Source: CAZJYI01 sp964550025
Lineage (GTDB): Bacteria > Verrucomicrobiota > Kiritimatiellia > UBA8416 > CAYOBW01
Reading direction: 5' to 3'
DNA length: 64,000 nt
Assembly: GCA_964550025.1 (NCBI GenBank)
Contig: CAZJYI010000053.1
Location: forward strand, 1-64,000
Shown: positions 1 through 9,648 of the stretch, one piece after another
How positions within the stretch are numbered: the first letter of the stretch is position 1
Layout: each line of letters starts with the position of its first letter
Notes under the pieces: generated by a model
Told to the model about the DNA's origin: nothing
The model's database searches: none
Seen by the model: the letters and a program-made list of their open reading frames with translations, nothing else
Position numbers and translations under genes: made by a program

Positions 1-293
1 ATGCGGCGCAACCGCGTCGTTTCCGTCTTCAGTTGGTACCGGGCAATGGTGAACAACCATGCTCCGAAGTTCGTGCCGACCGAGTAGTCTTGTAGGCGGC
101 TGTATGCAGCCACAAACGTCCTCTGAGCGATCTCCTCAACGTCGACACCGGATGGCGCATGCACCGCCAGCCATGCTCGCAACGGCCGCTCATAGCGGCG
201 GACAACCACCTCGAAAGGCGCACTCTTGCCCTCCTGTACCTGCCTTACCGCCGTATCGACGGCCGCATCAGAGATATGCTTCCTACACTCCAT
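1..293 (-). CDS. ECF-type RNA polymerase sigma factor, C-terminus cut off by the window edge
   Basis: Reading the minus strand from an ATG at 293-291 gives 97 uninterrupted codons that run off the window. The product looks like sigma-70 region 2 of an ECF sigma factor. It has the helix with FEVVVRRYERPLRAWL, then DVEEIAQRTFVAAYSRLQDY (the core-binding DxxDxxQ-like segment of this family), then FGAWLFTIARYQLK, the typical -10 recognition helix ending 'WLFTIARN/YxLxD'. Region 4 lies beyond the window. Planctomycete and verrucomicrobial genomes carry many such factors, often with anti-sigma partners, and none is visible here. No strong Shine-Dalgarno precedes the ATG (GGGTAAG is the best). The family call is firm; the regulon is unknown. 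Confidence 0.8.
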   Translation of the reverse strand, partial: MECRKHISDAAVDTAVRQVQEGKSAPFEVVVRRYERPLRAWLAVHAPSGVDVEEIAQRTFVAAYSRLQDYSVGTNFGAWLFTIARYQLKTETTRLRR

Positions 294-632
294 GTTCTTA
301 CCCGATATGGCATCTGGCCCTGAATGGTTACCCCTGTCTGGTAAAACTGACACAAATCCGCGCCGCACGACAACGTCGAGCGGTCAAATCCTGCAATACA
401 TCGTATGCCGAGAGCCAAGAATCGACAATCACCGTGACGCGCTACCGGATGAGTTCATGTACCGCTTCCAGGTCACGTTCAGCAAGGACATGATGACCGA
501 ACAGATGTGGTCGTGGTGCATGCACTCGCGGGAAGTACGCGAGAGGGACGCACATGGTTCCTCGTCGAAACGTCCAGCAGGATGATCGCCCTCCCATCCC
601 GTAGATCCTGTAGATCCCGTCAAGAAAGCGCC
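294..632. other. intergenic region with no recognisable gene
   Basis: This gap lies between the LptF/G-type gene and the sigma factor gene. I see no convincing coding sequence on either strand. At about 599-620 there is a short tandem of the 9-mer GTAGATCCY (two copies) just past the permease stop. Its role is unknown. Confidence 0.4.
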
Positions 633-1733
633 CTACTCACTCCGCTTGAGCAGGCGGGTACCGATGACGATCGAGAGGATAACGGGGACCCAGGTGATGA
701 CGTCGGGCCGGAGTGCCGGGCGTTGCGACAGCGACTCGGCAATGATAATGAACAGGTAGAAGTTGAAGACGAGAACCAGGCTGATCGCAATGCCGATCGT
801 CGATTCCTTGCGGTGTGCCTTGATTCCCAGGGGTATTCCGAGGAGGACGAACCCGAAGCAGGAGAAGGAGAGCGCCAGACGCTTGTTCAGCTCGACCGTC
901 AGAAGCATGATTTCCTGATTGCGGTCTTCGGGGCCGGAGTCCTCGAAACACTCATGGCCCGGGTGGGTGATGCGATCGAACAGCTCAGGTATGGTCAGGT
1001 CTTTCTCGCGCGGATTGTACTTGCGCTTCTCCGTCCCTTCCGAGATGCGTATGGGCCATGTCTTGCAAAAGAGCGCCTCGGGCGTATCGCGCGAGAACGG
1101 GTCGACCATGACATCGTGCAGTTCCAGCGTGAGTCCGGCGCCGTCCTCCAAGGTCACGACCCTGCCGGTCTTGGCGCGCACTTCGCGCCGGATGCCCCGC
1201 TCGCGCGTGTCCGAGATGCGCACGTCGTGAAGGTCGTTGCCGTCCATGCGGCCGAGGTAGATGGTCAAGCCGGCGAAGTCGTGGATAAAGGTCCCTTCTT
1301 CGAGGAAATCCAGCGGCCGCATCACCCCCAGCTCGACCCTGATCTCCTTGCGCCGCCAGTGCCCGCGCGGCGCCAGTTCGTAGTTGACGTAGATGCACAC
1401 GCAGGTGAAGAGCATCCCGACAAAGACCGGGCCGGCGACAAGCTGTTCGACGCTCACACCGCAGGCACGCATGGCGGCAAGCTCGCCGTCGGCCGACAGC
1501 CGTCCAAAAACGAGCAGGCTTGACGTGATCAGGCTGATGGGAATAGAGAGGGCCAGCAACGAGGGCACGCCCGAGAAGACGATCTGGAACACGGGTTTCC
1601 AGGGCACGCCGCGTACGAGCAGGTCGTTCACCCGGAAGATCAGGCTGATGCACATGACGAAGGTGAAGACCACCAGCGTCACTACAAACGTGATCAGGAA
1701 GCTGGACGTGATGTATCTGTGGAGGATGCGCAC
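633..1733 (-). CDS. LptF/LptG family lipopolysaccharide export permease
   Basis: The 366-residue product is a YjgP/YjgQ (LptF/LptG) permease. With LptB these proteins form the inner-membrane ABC transporter that extracts LPS and passes it to LptC and LptA. Two or three N-terminal membrane helices (about 10-30 and 50-75, plus 100-120) are followed by the family signature GRLSADGELAAMRACGVS, a periplasmic beta-rich domain at about 130-270, and three C-terminal helices from about 285. Length matches the family (about 360). The start is GTG at 1733, 21 bases after ompA, with no clear ribosome site. Only one permease is present here, so its partner must be elsewhere. LptF and LptG cannot be told apart from this sequence alone. 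The matching lptB, lptA and lptC genes lie upstream in the same run. Confidence 0.88.
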   Translation of the reverse strand: MRILHRYITSSFLITFVVTLVVFTFVMCISLIFRVNDLLVRGVPWKPVFQIVFSGVPSLLALSIPISLITSSLLVFGRLSADGELAAMRACGVSVEQLVAGPVFVGMLFTCVCIYVNYELAPRGHWRRKEIRVELGVMRPLDFLEEGTFIHDFAGLTIYLGRMDGNDLHDVRISDTRERGIRREVRAKTGRVVTLEDGAGLTLELHDVMVDPFSRDTPEALFCKTWPIRISEGTEKRKYNPREKDLTIPELFDRITHPGHECFEDSGPEDRNQEIMLLTVELNKRLALSFSCFGFVLLGIPLGIKAHRKESTIGIAISLVLVFNFYLFIIIAESLSQRPALRPDVITWVPVILSIVIGTRLLKRSE

Positions 1734-1754
1734 AGATGGCGGGGAGGCGGGCTG

Positions 1755-3059
1755 CTACTCGACGAGTTCGGCGCCGCGGATGTAGACTTCCACGCGGCGA
1801 TTGACGGGGTTTCCGAGCTTCGGGTCGTTCGGGGCCTTCGGCCGGCTGAAACCGTACCCCTTGGCAACCATGCGGCTCCGCTGGATGCCGCCCGACTGTG
1901 CCAGGTACGCCAGCACGGATTCGGCACGGCGTTGGGACAACTGGATGTTGTGCTTCTCGCTCGACTTTTTGTTGCGGTCCGCGTGGCCCTCGATCCGGGC
2001 GGTCGAGTTGGGATTGCGGTTCATTACCTTGGCGATCTTGTCGAGGTCCGGGTAGTACTGCGGCTTCAGGATGGCCTTGTCGTAATCGAACTGTATATTC
2101 AGCTCGAACAGCATGAGGTCATCCGCGCCGTTCAATGGATCCGTCTTGTCCTCGATGACCTCATGCCCGTCCGCGACACCGCCGTCGTCGGTGTCGCGGT
2201 CCGTGGGGATCGTTTTGTACTGGTGCACCTCGGCGCCATCGGTCAGCGCATCGATGTCCGTATCGGGATCCAGGGGATTCGTCCGCCAGGTGTGGACCTC
2301 GGGACCGTCCCGAAGACCGTCGCCGTCGGTGTCGGGATTCAGCTTGTCCGTCTTCCAGATCAGCTCGTCGGCGTCGACCAACCCGTCACCGTCACTGTCC
2401 AACGGGCCTCCCGTAGCAACGAACCTCTCGCGTACGTGTGCACCCCAGGTCCAGATAACGCCCACATCGATCTCGGAGTTGGCTTCGGTGTTGTCGCCCG
2501 TGAGATAGATGCGTCCGTCGGCGCGCGCGGCCCATTCGTCGTTGAAGTGGTACATCACCCCGCCGCCGCCGCGGATCGCGATGTCGGACTGGCCTGCGCT
2601 CACCTCTTCGGAATACCAGCGGAGAAGGCCGCCGAGGGACAGGTAAGGGTCGAGACGCTCCCAGCGGGTAAAGTGGAACAGGGCATCCACGCCGATCCCG
2701 ACCGCAAAGCAGTCGTTGACGCCTTCCCCGTTCAGGTCCTCGAGGCGGGAACGCCGGTACTGCTGGCCACCATCGGGCGGCGTGTAACCGTAGGTCTGCT
2801 CGTCCAGGTAGGGGGCAAGCGAGAACTCCCCTTCGAAAGTCCACCATTCACTGTAGTCGTAGCCCAGCCTGGCGTGGAGAAGCAAGCCGTCCTTCACGGC
2901 CTCATCGCCCTCGAAGTCCAACCACCCGATAGCGGGGCAGAAATACCAGAGCGCCTCTTCCGCCTGCTCCTGGGCGAACGCGGAAGCGCCGAAACTCAGC
3001 ACCAGCCCGGCCAGGAGAACGGAACTCATTAAACCTAAACGTCTTACAGCATTCTTCAT
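1755..3059 (-). CDS. OmpA-family outer-membrane protein with TSP3 calcium-binding repeats
   Basis: The 434-residue protein has a signal peptide of about 30 residues ending ASAFA|Q. An N-terminal region of about 180 residues reads like an eight-strand OmpA-type barrel (alternating aromatic and polar strands). The middle segment, about 190-300, has four or five thrombospondin type 3 units (DSDGDGLVDADE, DTDGDGLRDGPE, DTDIDALTDGAE), which bind calcium. The C-terminal 110 residues are an OmpA peptidoglycan-binding domain with NPNSTARIEGHADR and LSQRRAESVLAYL. The protein probably ties the outer membrane to the cell wall. I chose the ATG at 3059 because it follows AGGAAG by 5 bases and begins the signal peptide; the frame stays open upstream. 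The barrel-TSP3-OmpA order is a common porin/OprF-like layout. Confidence 0.9.
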   Translation of the reverse strand: MKNAVRRLGLMSSVLLAGLVLSFGASAFAQEQAEEALWYFCPAIGWLDFEGDEAVKDGLLLHARLGYDYSEWWTFEGEFSLAPYLDEQTYGYTPPDGGQQYRRSRLEDLNGEGVNDCFAVGIGVDALFHFTRWERLDPYLSLGGLLRWYSEEVSAGQSDIAIRGGGGVMYHFNDEWAARADGRIYLTGDNTEANSEIDVGVIWTWGAHVRERFVATGGPLDSDGDGLVDADELIWKTDKLNPDTDGDGLRDGPEVHTWRTNPLDPDTDIDALTDGAEVHQYKTIPTDRDTDDGGVADGHEVIEDKTDPLNGADDLMLFELNIQFDYDKAILKPQYYPDLDKIAKVMNRNPNSTARIEGHADRNKKSSEKHNIQLSQRRAESVLAYLAQSGGIQRSRMVAKGYGFSRPKAPNDPKLGNPVNRRVEVYIRGAELVE

Positions 3060-3165
3060 TTTCTTCCTACTGTCTCCTCTTCTTCGGTGACCGACACATG
3101 ATGGCACGCGCACTCTGCGGCAACCGTATACCACATCGGCGTTCAAAGACAACAAGAATCGCGGA

Positions 3166-4614
3166 TCAGTATCGATAGGTATCGGGCTTGAACGGTCCGT
3201 CCCGGCGCACACCGAGGTATCGCGCCTGCCTGGCCGTGAGCCGGTCGATGCGGATCCCGAGCTTCTCGGTATGCAGGCGGGCCACGTGCTCGTCAAGTAG
3301 CTTGGGCAACACGTACACGCCGACCGGATACTTGTCCGTATTGGTATAGAGCTCGAGCTGCGCCAGGACCTGGCACGTGAAGCTGTTGGACATGACGAAA
3401 CTCGGGTGTCCCGTCGCGCAGCCCAGGTTCACCAGCCTGCCCTTGGCCAGCACGATGAGGCTCTTCCCGTTGGGGAAGGTCACGCGGTCGACCTGCGGCT
3501 TGATCTCTTCCCACTGGTACTGTTCGAGCTTCTCGATCTGGATCTCGCTGTCAAAGTGCCCGATGTTGCACACGATGGCCTGGTCTTTCATGCGCCGCAT
3601 GTGCTTCAACGTGATCACGTCGCAGCACCCGGTCGAGGTGACGAAGATATCGCCGATCGAGCACGCCTCGTCCATCGGCAGGACGGCATAGCCCTCCATG
3701 GCGGCCTGCAGCGCGCAGATGGGGTCGACTTCGGTAACAATCACGCGCGCGCCCTGCCCTTTCAGGGCCTGGCAGCAGCCTTTGCCCACGTCGCCGTAGC
3801 CGGCCACCACGGCAATCTTGCCGGCCAGCATTACGTCCGTAGCCCGACAGATCCCGTCGACCAGCGAGTGCCGGCAGCCGTACAGGTTGTCGAACTTCGA
3901 CTTGGTGACGGCGTCGTTCACGTTGAAGGCCGGGAACAGGAGCTCGCCCTTTTCGTGCATCTGGTACAGCCGGTGCACACCGGTAGTCGTCTCTTCGGAC
4001 ACGCCGAGGATCTTCGCGGCGATGCGGTGGAAGCGTCCGGGGTCGCGCTCGACGGAGCGCCGCACCTGCGCCAGCAGAACGGCCTCTTCCTGGCTTCCCG
4101 GCTTGCGGTCCAGAACCGAGATGTCCTCTTCGGCCTTGTAGCCGAGATGCACGAACAGGGTGGCATCGCCGCCGTCGTCGAGGATCACGTTCGGCCCCTG
4201 GCCTCTTCCCCAGTCCAGGATCCGGTCGGTGTATTCCCAGTACTCCTCCAGCGTTTCGCCCTTACAGGCAAAAACGGGCGTTCCGTTGGCGGCAACGGCG
4301 GCCGCGGCGTGGTCCTGGGTCGAGTATATGTTGCAGCTGGCCCAGCGCACCCTGGCGCCCAGGGCCTCCAGGGTCTGAATGAGGACGGCCGTCTGGATCG
4401 TCATGTGCAACGAACCGCTGATGCGCGCCCCCTTGAGCGGCTTCGTCGCGCCGTATTCGCTCCGCAGGTTCATCAACCCGGGCATCTCGGCTTCCGCCAG
4501 GGCGATCTCCCTGCGGCCGAAACCGGCCAGTTCAATATCGGTGACCACATAGTCGCTGCTCTTCTTCGCGGCCCTCTTCCGTCCCCCCGTCTTCTTCGCC
4601 TTCTTCGCACTCAT
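3166..4614 (-). CDS. ahcY: adenosylhomocysteinase
   Basis: This is S-adenosyl-L-homocysteine hydrolase, which splits the by-product of methyl transfer into adenosine and homocysteine in the cytosol. The 482-residue product carries SGSLHMT (66-72), CNIYSTQDH (94-102), the substrate lysine/aspartate segment TKSKFDN (237-243), the NAD-binding GYGDVGKG (272-279) and the family's C-terminal KPDTYRY, whose lysine and tyrosine contact NAD of the neighbouring subunit. It keeps the 40-residue insert (about 158-200) seen in the long bacterial forms. I start at ATG 4614, nine bases after AGGGAA; another ATG eight codons upstream is possible. The basic N-terminal tail (KKAKKTGGRKRAAKK) is extra to the catalytic fold. 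Neighbouring ptsI ends 186 bases away, so it may have its own promoter. Confidence 0.96.
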   Translation of the reverse strand: MSAKKAKKTGGRKRAAKKSSDYVVTDIELAGFGRREIALAEAEMPGLMNLRSEYGATKPLKGARISGSLHMTIQTAVLIQTLEALGARVRWASCNIYSTQDHAAAAVAANGTPVFACKGETLEEYWEYTDRILDWGRGQGPNVILDDGGDATLFVHLGYKAEEDISVLDRKPGSQEEAVLLAQVRRSVERDPGRFHRIAAKILGVSEETTTGVHRLYQMHEKGELLFPAFNVNDAVTKSKFDNLYGCRHSLVDGICRATDVMLAGKIAVVAGYGDVGKGCCQALKGQGARVIVTEVDPICALQAAMEGYAVLPMDEACSIGDIFVTSTGCCDVITLKHMRRMKDQAIVCNIGHFDSEIQIEKLEQYQWEEIKPQVDRVTFPNGKSLIVLAKGRLVNLGCATGHPSFVMSNSFTCQVLAQLELYTNTDKYPVGVYVLPKLLDEHVARLHTEKLGIRIDRLTARQARYLGVRRDGPFKPDTYRY

Positions 4615-4800
4615 GGCGTCATGTTCCCTTTCGTTCATTGCTCACATCAGAGCTTCTCTTGTTCTCCCAAAAACCATCCTCTGCCCCATCCGTGGGACTC
4701 CCCATCCGCGGGCCTCCCTCCCCCCCCACAGCCGGCAACGCCGTGCATACCCGCCTGCACACCAGACACGCTGACAACGACGCGGCTGGTGAGCCGCCAA
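4615..4800. other. gap between ptsI and ahcY
   Basis: The 186-base gap is C-rich on the plus strand (a run of eight C near 4720) with a loose repeat of CCCATCCG-type words. It is wide enough for an ahcY promoter, but no clear -35/-10 pair was found. Confidence 0.3.
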
Positions 4801-6558
4801 TCAGGTGAGTTCGAGCAGCTCGGGTGCCATCTCGGCCGTCAGGTCACGGCACAGCTCCAGCACCTTCTCCGCCGTATCGCACGCCAGCACCTGTTCGGCA
4901 AGTGACCGGCAGCGTTCGATCGCGACGCTGCGAACGGCATCCTTGACGAGTGGCACCAGGAGCGGAGCCACGCTGAGCTCGTCCACGCCCAACCCGAGCA
5001 GCAGCGGCGTCAGGATGGGGTCACCCGCCATTTCCCCGCAGAGGCCGACCCATATCCCATTGCGGTGTCCCGCGTCAATCGTCTGCTTGATGAGCTTGAT
5101 GACGGCCGGATGTGTCGGCTGGTAGAGGTAGGCGACCCTTTCGTTGACCCGGTCAACGGCCATCGTGTACTGGATCAAGTCGTTGGTGCCGAGGCTGAAG
5201 AACTGCACGTGTTTGCCGATAGTGTCGGCCGTCAGCGCGGCCGACGGGATTTCGATCATAACGCCGACCTCGATCGCCTCGTCGAAGGGCACCCCCTCTT
5301 TGCGCAGGTCGTTCTTGGCCCGGTCGAGCAACACGTTGGCCTGGATGACCTCATCGGCATTGCTGATCATGGGATACATGACCTTGACGTTGCCCACGTC
5401 GCTGGCGCGCAGGATTGCGCGTAGCTGGCTCATGAAGAGATCAGGATGCAGCAGGGAGAAGCGGATCGAGCGGCAGCCGAGGAAGGGATTGGCCTCGCGG
5501 CCGAACCCCTCGTCGGTGAAGAACTTGTCGCCGCCGAGGTCGAGCGTGCGGATGATCACCGGCGCGGGGGCCAGAGAGGTGGCGACCTTGCTGTAGACCT
5601 CGGTTTGCTCTTCCTCGGACACCAGCTCGTTCTTGGCCAGGTGCAGGTACTCGGACCGGAACAGGCCGACACCCTCGGCGCCGTGCTCCAGAACGGTGTC
5701 CATCTCTTCGAGGCCTTCCGTATTGGCGGAGAGAACGATGCGGTGTCCGTCGACGGTCTCAGCGGGCTGGTCTTTCAGGCGCGTCAGTCCCTGCTGGATA
5801 TTGCGGCGCACCTCCGCGGCCTGTCCGTATTCCTTCAGGTGCTGCTCGGAGGGGTTGAGGATCAGAACGCCCTTGTATCCGTCCACGAGGACGCTGTCCC
5901 CCGTGGCCAACCGCCGCGTGACATCGCGCAACCCCACCACGGCAGGAATCCCGAGCGCACGCGCCATAACGGCGGTATGGGACGTCGAGCTCCCGTAGTC
6001 GGTGGCGAAGCCGACAACGACATCCTTGCGCAGCGCGGCCGTTTCGGACGGGGCCAGATCCGGCGCGACGATGATGTGTTTGTGGGACAGCTGCGTGACC
6101 ACGGACTCCTCGTCGCCGCACAGGTTGCGCACCACGCGCCGCGCCACGTCGCGGATGTCGCTGACGCGCTCCCGCAGGTATCCATCCTTCATGGACGAGA
6201 GGACGGCCGCGTACCGGTTGGCGACATCGGTCACCGCCACCTCCACGTTGCGCCGCTTCTTGCGGATATCGCCGACGATCTCCTCGATGAACGTCCGGTC
6301 ATCGAGAACCATGAGGTGCGCGTCCAGGATGCTGGCGTCGGATACGGCCGTATGCTCCTCCAGGCTCCTCTGGATGCCGCGGATCTGCCGGCGTGTTTCG
6401 ATCAGGGCATCTTCGAGACGGACAATCTCGTGCTCGATACCTTCCTCCGGGATCTCGCGTTCGGGGACGGCGGACTCGTGGGCGGCGACCACGCTGACGG
6501 GCCCCACGACCACCCCCGGCGACACGCCAATGCCGTTGAGAATTGTTTCGGTTGCCAT
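4801..6558 (-). CDS. ptsI: PTS enzyme I (phosphoenolpyruvate-protein phosphotransferase)
   Basis: Enzyme I takes phosphate from phosphoenolpyruvate and passes it to HPr. The 585-residue product has the N-terminal HPr-binding helical domain, the phospho-histidine loop YGSSTSHTAVMARALGIP with His194, and a C-terminal PEP-binding barrel with LDLGGDKFF, GCRSIRFSL, EIPSAALTAD, FFSLGTNDLIQYTMAVDR and the proton-donor cysteine in GLCGEMAGD. There is no N-terminal GAF domain, so it is the sugar-type enzyme I rather than PtsP. The start at 6558 follows GGGAG by 11 bases and is the normal length. It sits 23 bases after ptsH. No sugar-specific EIIB or EIIC is seen, so the phosphorelay may be regulatory here. 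Confidence 0.95.
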   Translation of the reverse strand: MATETILNGIGVSPGVVVGPVSVVAAHESAVPEREIPEEGIEHEIVRLEDALIETRRQIRGIQRSLEEHTAVSDASILDAHLMVLDDRTFIEEIVGDIRKKRRNVEVAVTDVANRYAAVLSSMKDGYLRERVSDIRDVARRVVRNLCGDEESVVTQLSHKHIIVAPDLAPSETAALRKDVVVGFATDYGSSTSHTAVMARALGIPAVVGLRDVTRRLATGDSVLVDGYKGVLILNPSEQHLKEYGQAAEVRRNIQQGLTRLKDQPAETVDGHRIVLSANTEGLEEMDTVLEHGAEGVGLFRSEYLHLAKNELVSEEEQTEVYSKVATSLAPAPVIIRTLDLGGDKFFTDEGFGREANPFLGCRSIRFSLLHPDLFMSQLRAILRASDVGNVKVMYPMISNADEVIQANVLLDRAKNDLRKEGVPFDEAIEVGVMIEIPSAALTADTIGKHVQFFSLGTNDLIQYTMAVDRVNERVAYLYQPTHPAVIKLIKQTIDAGHRNGIWVGLCGEMAGDPILTPLLLGLGVDELSVAPLLVPLVKDAVRSVAIERCRSLAEQVLACDTAEKVLELCRDLTAEMAPELLELT

Positions 6559-6581
6559 GAAAAAAACAGCTCCCGGTGCCC

Positions 6582-6851
6582 TTAATCCTCGTTGAACTTG
6601 CTCTCGATCAGGCACTGGAGCTCATCCAGCACCTGCTCCCCGTCGGGACCGTCCACGATCACTCTCAGTTTCGAGCCGTGCGAAGCCTCGAGCGTCATCA
6701 GCCCCAACATGCTCTTTGCGGAGACGCGGTTGCCGTCCTTCTCGATAACGACGTCCGCGTCGAACCGCGATGCCGTCTCCACGATCATGGCGGCAGGACG
6801 GGCATGAATGCCATACTGGTTGGTAATGGCAAACTCGCGCGAAAGCTGCAT
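6582..6851 (-). CDS. ptsH: HPr phosphocarrier protein
   Basis: The 89-residue protein is HPr. The enzyme I phosphorylation site is His16 in GIHARPA, and the HPr kinase site is Ser47 in SAKSMLGLM, so both regulatory sites are present. That fits the hprK gene directly upstream. I chose the ATG at 6851 with AGGA four bases before it; a GTG eight codons earlier overlaps the end of hprK and is less likely. The order hpf-hprK-ptsH-ptsI, all spaced by 11-23 bases, implies one transcript and resembles the nitrogen-related PTS clusters of Gram-negative bacteria. Confidence 0.95.
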   Translation of the reverse strand: MQLSREFAITNQYGIHARPAAMIVETASRFDADVVIEKDGNRVSAKSMLGLMTLEASHGSKLRVIVDGPDGEQVLDELQCLIESKFNED

Positions 6852-6867
6852 GCTGTCCTGGCGACCG

Positions 6868-7842
6868 TTAATCACTTCCGACTCTGCCCCCCGTCATGGC
6901 CTCCATGAGCTTCTGGTCGAGCTCCTTCTCGGCGTCATGCCCCAGCACCCGCAGTTTGTGGTCCAAAGCCGCGGTCTCGATCACGTTGGCGAGGTCGCGG
7001 CCCGGATTGACCGTGATCACGACCTCGGGCACTGTAACGCCGAAGATCTCCGTTTCGCCCCGCAACTGGGAACAGGTGTACTCCCTGCTCCCCTCCTCCG
7101 GGGGACAGAGCCGCGCCACGAGATCCAGTCGTTTCTCACCCCGCACGGACGCAACGCCGAAGAGGCTGGGGACATGGATGATCCCCACTCCCTTGATCTC
7201 CATGTGGTAGCGGGTCACGGCAACGGCGGAGCCGATGATGGCGCCCGCACTGTCAAGCCGCAGCGCCGTAATATCATCGGCCACGAGCGCATGGCCCTTC
7301 TTCAGCAGGCTCAGCGCCGTGTCGCTCTTGCCCGCGCCCGATTTCCCTACGATCAGAACACCCATGCCCATGATCTCGACCATCGTGCCCTGGACCTTCA
7401 TGCGCGGCGCCACCATGTTCTCCATAACGATCGTGGCCGCGTTAATGAAGTTCTTGGTGATCATCTTCGTCTTGATAACCGCTACGCGATGATCGTTGGC
7501 CAGATCGATGACCTCCGGGAAAATGCGCTTGTTCCTCGCGACAACGAGGCAGGGAATCTTCTTCGTAAAGTACTCCCCCAGCTTCTTTGACCGTTCCTCG
7601 GAATCCAGCGAAGAGAGATAGGCATGCTCCGACAACCCCAGCAACTGAATCCGCTTGTGCGCAAAATGCTTGTAGAACCCGGTCAACGCCAACCCCGCCC
7701 GATTGATCGCCGCCTCGTGGATCACTCGGTTCATTCCGGCTTCGCCCGCCACGAGCTCCATCGACAGGGAAGACCGGGCCGTCTCGAAAAACTCCTTGAC
7801 GGTAACCGCCCGCCGGGTCGGCGCATGGTCGCTTATGTTCAA
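6868..7842 (-). CDS. hprK: HPr kinase/phosphorylase with altered catalytic His motif
   Basis: The enzyme adds or removes phosphate on the regulatory serine of HPr. The 324-residue length and two-part architecture are typical: an N-terminal MurF-like domain (1-140) and a C-terminal kinase domain with the P-loop VGKSGAGKS (165-173), the paired aspartates of LVADDITAL (189-190), and a signature KGVGIIHVPSLFG in place of the common RGLGIINV. The usual catalytic His-Gly pair ahead of the P-loop (HGxLVDxxG in characterised enzymes) reads QGTMVEIMG here, so Gln151 replaces the histidine. Kinase and phosphorylase balance could therefore differ. The gene sits 15 bases after hpf and 16 before ptsH. Confidence 0.93.
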   Translation of the reverse strand: MNISDHAPTRRAVTVKEFFETARSSLSMELVAGEAGMNRVIHEAAINRAGLALTGFYKHFAHKRIQLLGLSEHAYLSSLDSEERSKKLGEYFTKKIPCLVVARNKRIFPEVIDLANDHRVAVIKTKMITKNFINAATIVMENMVAPRMKVQGTMVEIMGMGVLIVGKSGAGKSDTALSLLKKGHALVADDITALRLDSAGAIIGSAVAVTRYHMEIKGVGIIHVPSLFGVASVRGEKRLDLVARLCPPEEGSREYTCSQLRGETEIFGVTVPEVVITVNPGRDLANVIETAALDHKLRVLGHDAEKELDQKLMEAMTGGRVGSD

Positions 7843-7857
7843 CGCTTCCGTCCTTTC

Positions 7858-8184
7858 CTATTCCTCAGGCGCCGGTGTGTGCTTGAGTGCCGAACGGTGG
7901 TCCTGTATCCGATCACGGTTCTTGCGCAGCCGTCGCTCCATCTTGTCTACGGCCGTGTCGATGGAGACGTACATGTCGTCCGACTCCTCGTCCGCCTCGA
8001 AACGAATGTGGTTCTTGGCCTGCACCACGATCTTGGCGATCTTGCGGTGCTTCTCAATGTCCAGGATCACGTGCACGTGCTCGACTCGGGGAAAGTCGCC
8101 GCTCAGTGCTTCGGCTTTCCTGCGCGCATACTCCTGGGCACCCTCAGGCTGCTCCATATGCCTGGCCGTGACTTCTACCGTCAT
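7858..8184 (-). CDS. hpf: ribosome hibernation promoting factor, short form
   Basis: The 108-residue product is a short HPF/YfiA-type protein that binds in the 30S decoding centre and stalls ribosomes in resting cells. It shows the beta-alpha-beta-beta-beta-alpha pattern and the segments EHVHVILDIEKHRKIAKIVVQAKNH, MYVSIDTAVDKMERRLRK, with the basic last helix that contacts rRNA. It lacks the C-terminal dimerisation domain of long HPF. GGAGG five bases before the ATG is a strong ribosome site and overlaps the lptB stop region. Placement between an LPS-export gene and the PTS genes matches the rpoN-hpf-pts clusters of other bacteria, though rpoN is not present here. Confidence 0.92.
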   Translation of the reverse strand: MTVEVTARHMEQPEGAQEYARRKAEALSGDFPRVEHVHVILDIEKHRKIAKIVVQAKNHIRFEADEESDDMYVSIDTAVDKMERRLRKNRDRIQDHRSALKHTPAPEE

Positions 8185-8195
8185 TCAGACCTCCA

Positions 8196-9017
<822 letters not shown>

Positions 9018-9067
9018 CGATCGCCCGTTCTCCGTCCTTCAGATCCGTCAATCCGGTCACAAGCCCG

Positions 9068-9143
9068 ACCGGCAACCGACCACTGACAACTAACAACTGA
9101 TCACCGATAACTGATCACTGACAACTGACAACTGATCACTACT
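9068..9143. repeat. heptad repeat array A (unit ACTGAYM)
   Basis: Ten or eleven 7-bp units run without register slip from about 9068 to 9143: ACCGACC, ACTGACA, ACTAACA, ACTGATC, ACCGATA, ACTGATC, ACTGACA, ACTGACA, ACTGATC. The array fills the lptA-lptB gap and reaches into the lptA stop codon (9139-9141). Confidence 0.9.
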
Positions 9144-9648
9144 TCTTCCTCGCCCCCGGCATCAACCCATCCAGCCCCTTGCCGCGGTCCTCCGACGACG
9201 GTATGATGACCAGCGTTGCCGGCACGCACTCCACGCGGTCCGTCTCGATCCAGTAGGTGATCTTGTCGCCGCTGGCCGTGTCGTTCTCACGCTTGAGGAC
9301 GGCATTCCCCGTCAGGATGATCTCCCCGCGAACCTTGCTGTAGACAGCACGGTCGCAAGTCGCCCGTATCTCCGGGGTCTCAATGATCACGCTCCCCGAG
9401 GCCGTAGCCTGCTTGACGTCCTTGTCCTCGCTGAAGATGACCGTCATGCGCTCCGACTTCATGCGGACCTCGGGATCCACCACGACAACGTGACCCTCGA
9501 AAACTGCAATCTGGCGCTGGTAGTCGAACTCCATGCGGTCCGAAGTAATTACCGTATTGGTCTCGGCGGGCTCCGCGGCCGCCGGGGGGACGATCTGGAC
9601 CAGGGCAACCCCGGCCGTCAAAAGGCAGAACATGGCTGATCGCGTCAT
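9139..9648 (-). CDS. lptA: LptA-family periplasmic LPS transport protein
   Basis: The 169-residue protein has a signal peptide (MTRSAMFCLLTAGVALVQIV..AAA|EP) and an OstA/LptA beta-jellyroll domain: NTVITSDRMEFDYQRQIAVFEGHVVVVDPEVRMKSERM, ATASGSVIIETPEI, YSKVRGEIILTGNAVLKRENDTASGDKI. These strands form the periplasmic bridge that carries LPS to the outer membrane. The ATG at 9648 overlaps the lptC stop (ATGA), which implies translational coupling. The frame extends upstream but the signal peptide fixes the start. The last codons run straight into heptad array A. Confidence 0.92.
   Translation of the reverse strand: MTRSAMFCLLTAGVALVQIVPPAAAEPAETNTVITSDRMEFDYQRQIAVFEGHVVVVDPEVRMKSERMTVIFSEDKDVKQATASGSVIIETPEIRATCDRAVYSKVRGEIILTGNAVLKRENDTASGDKITYWIETDRVECVPATLVIIPSSEDRGKGLDGLMPGARKK

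Noticed and set aside
226..585. Plus-strand open frame in the gap near the sigma factor
   Set aside because: No motif, and it overlaps the well-supported sigma factor on the other strand.
507..1523. Long open frame on the plus strand opposite the LptF/G-type gene
   Set aside because: The minus-strand protein has clear family motifs; the plus frame is an antisense reading of GC-rich codons without a recognisable motif or ribosome site.
4615..4800. S-adenosylhomocysteine riboswitch upstream of ahcY
   Set aside because: The ahcY leader would be in 4615-4800, but I could not find the conserved SAH-riboswitch core; a covariance-model search would settle it.
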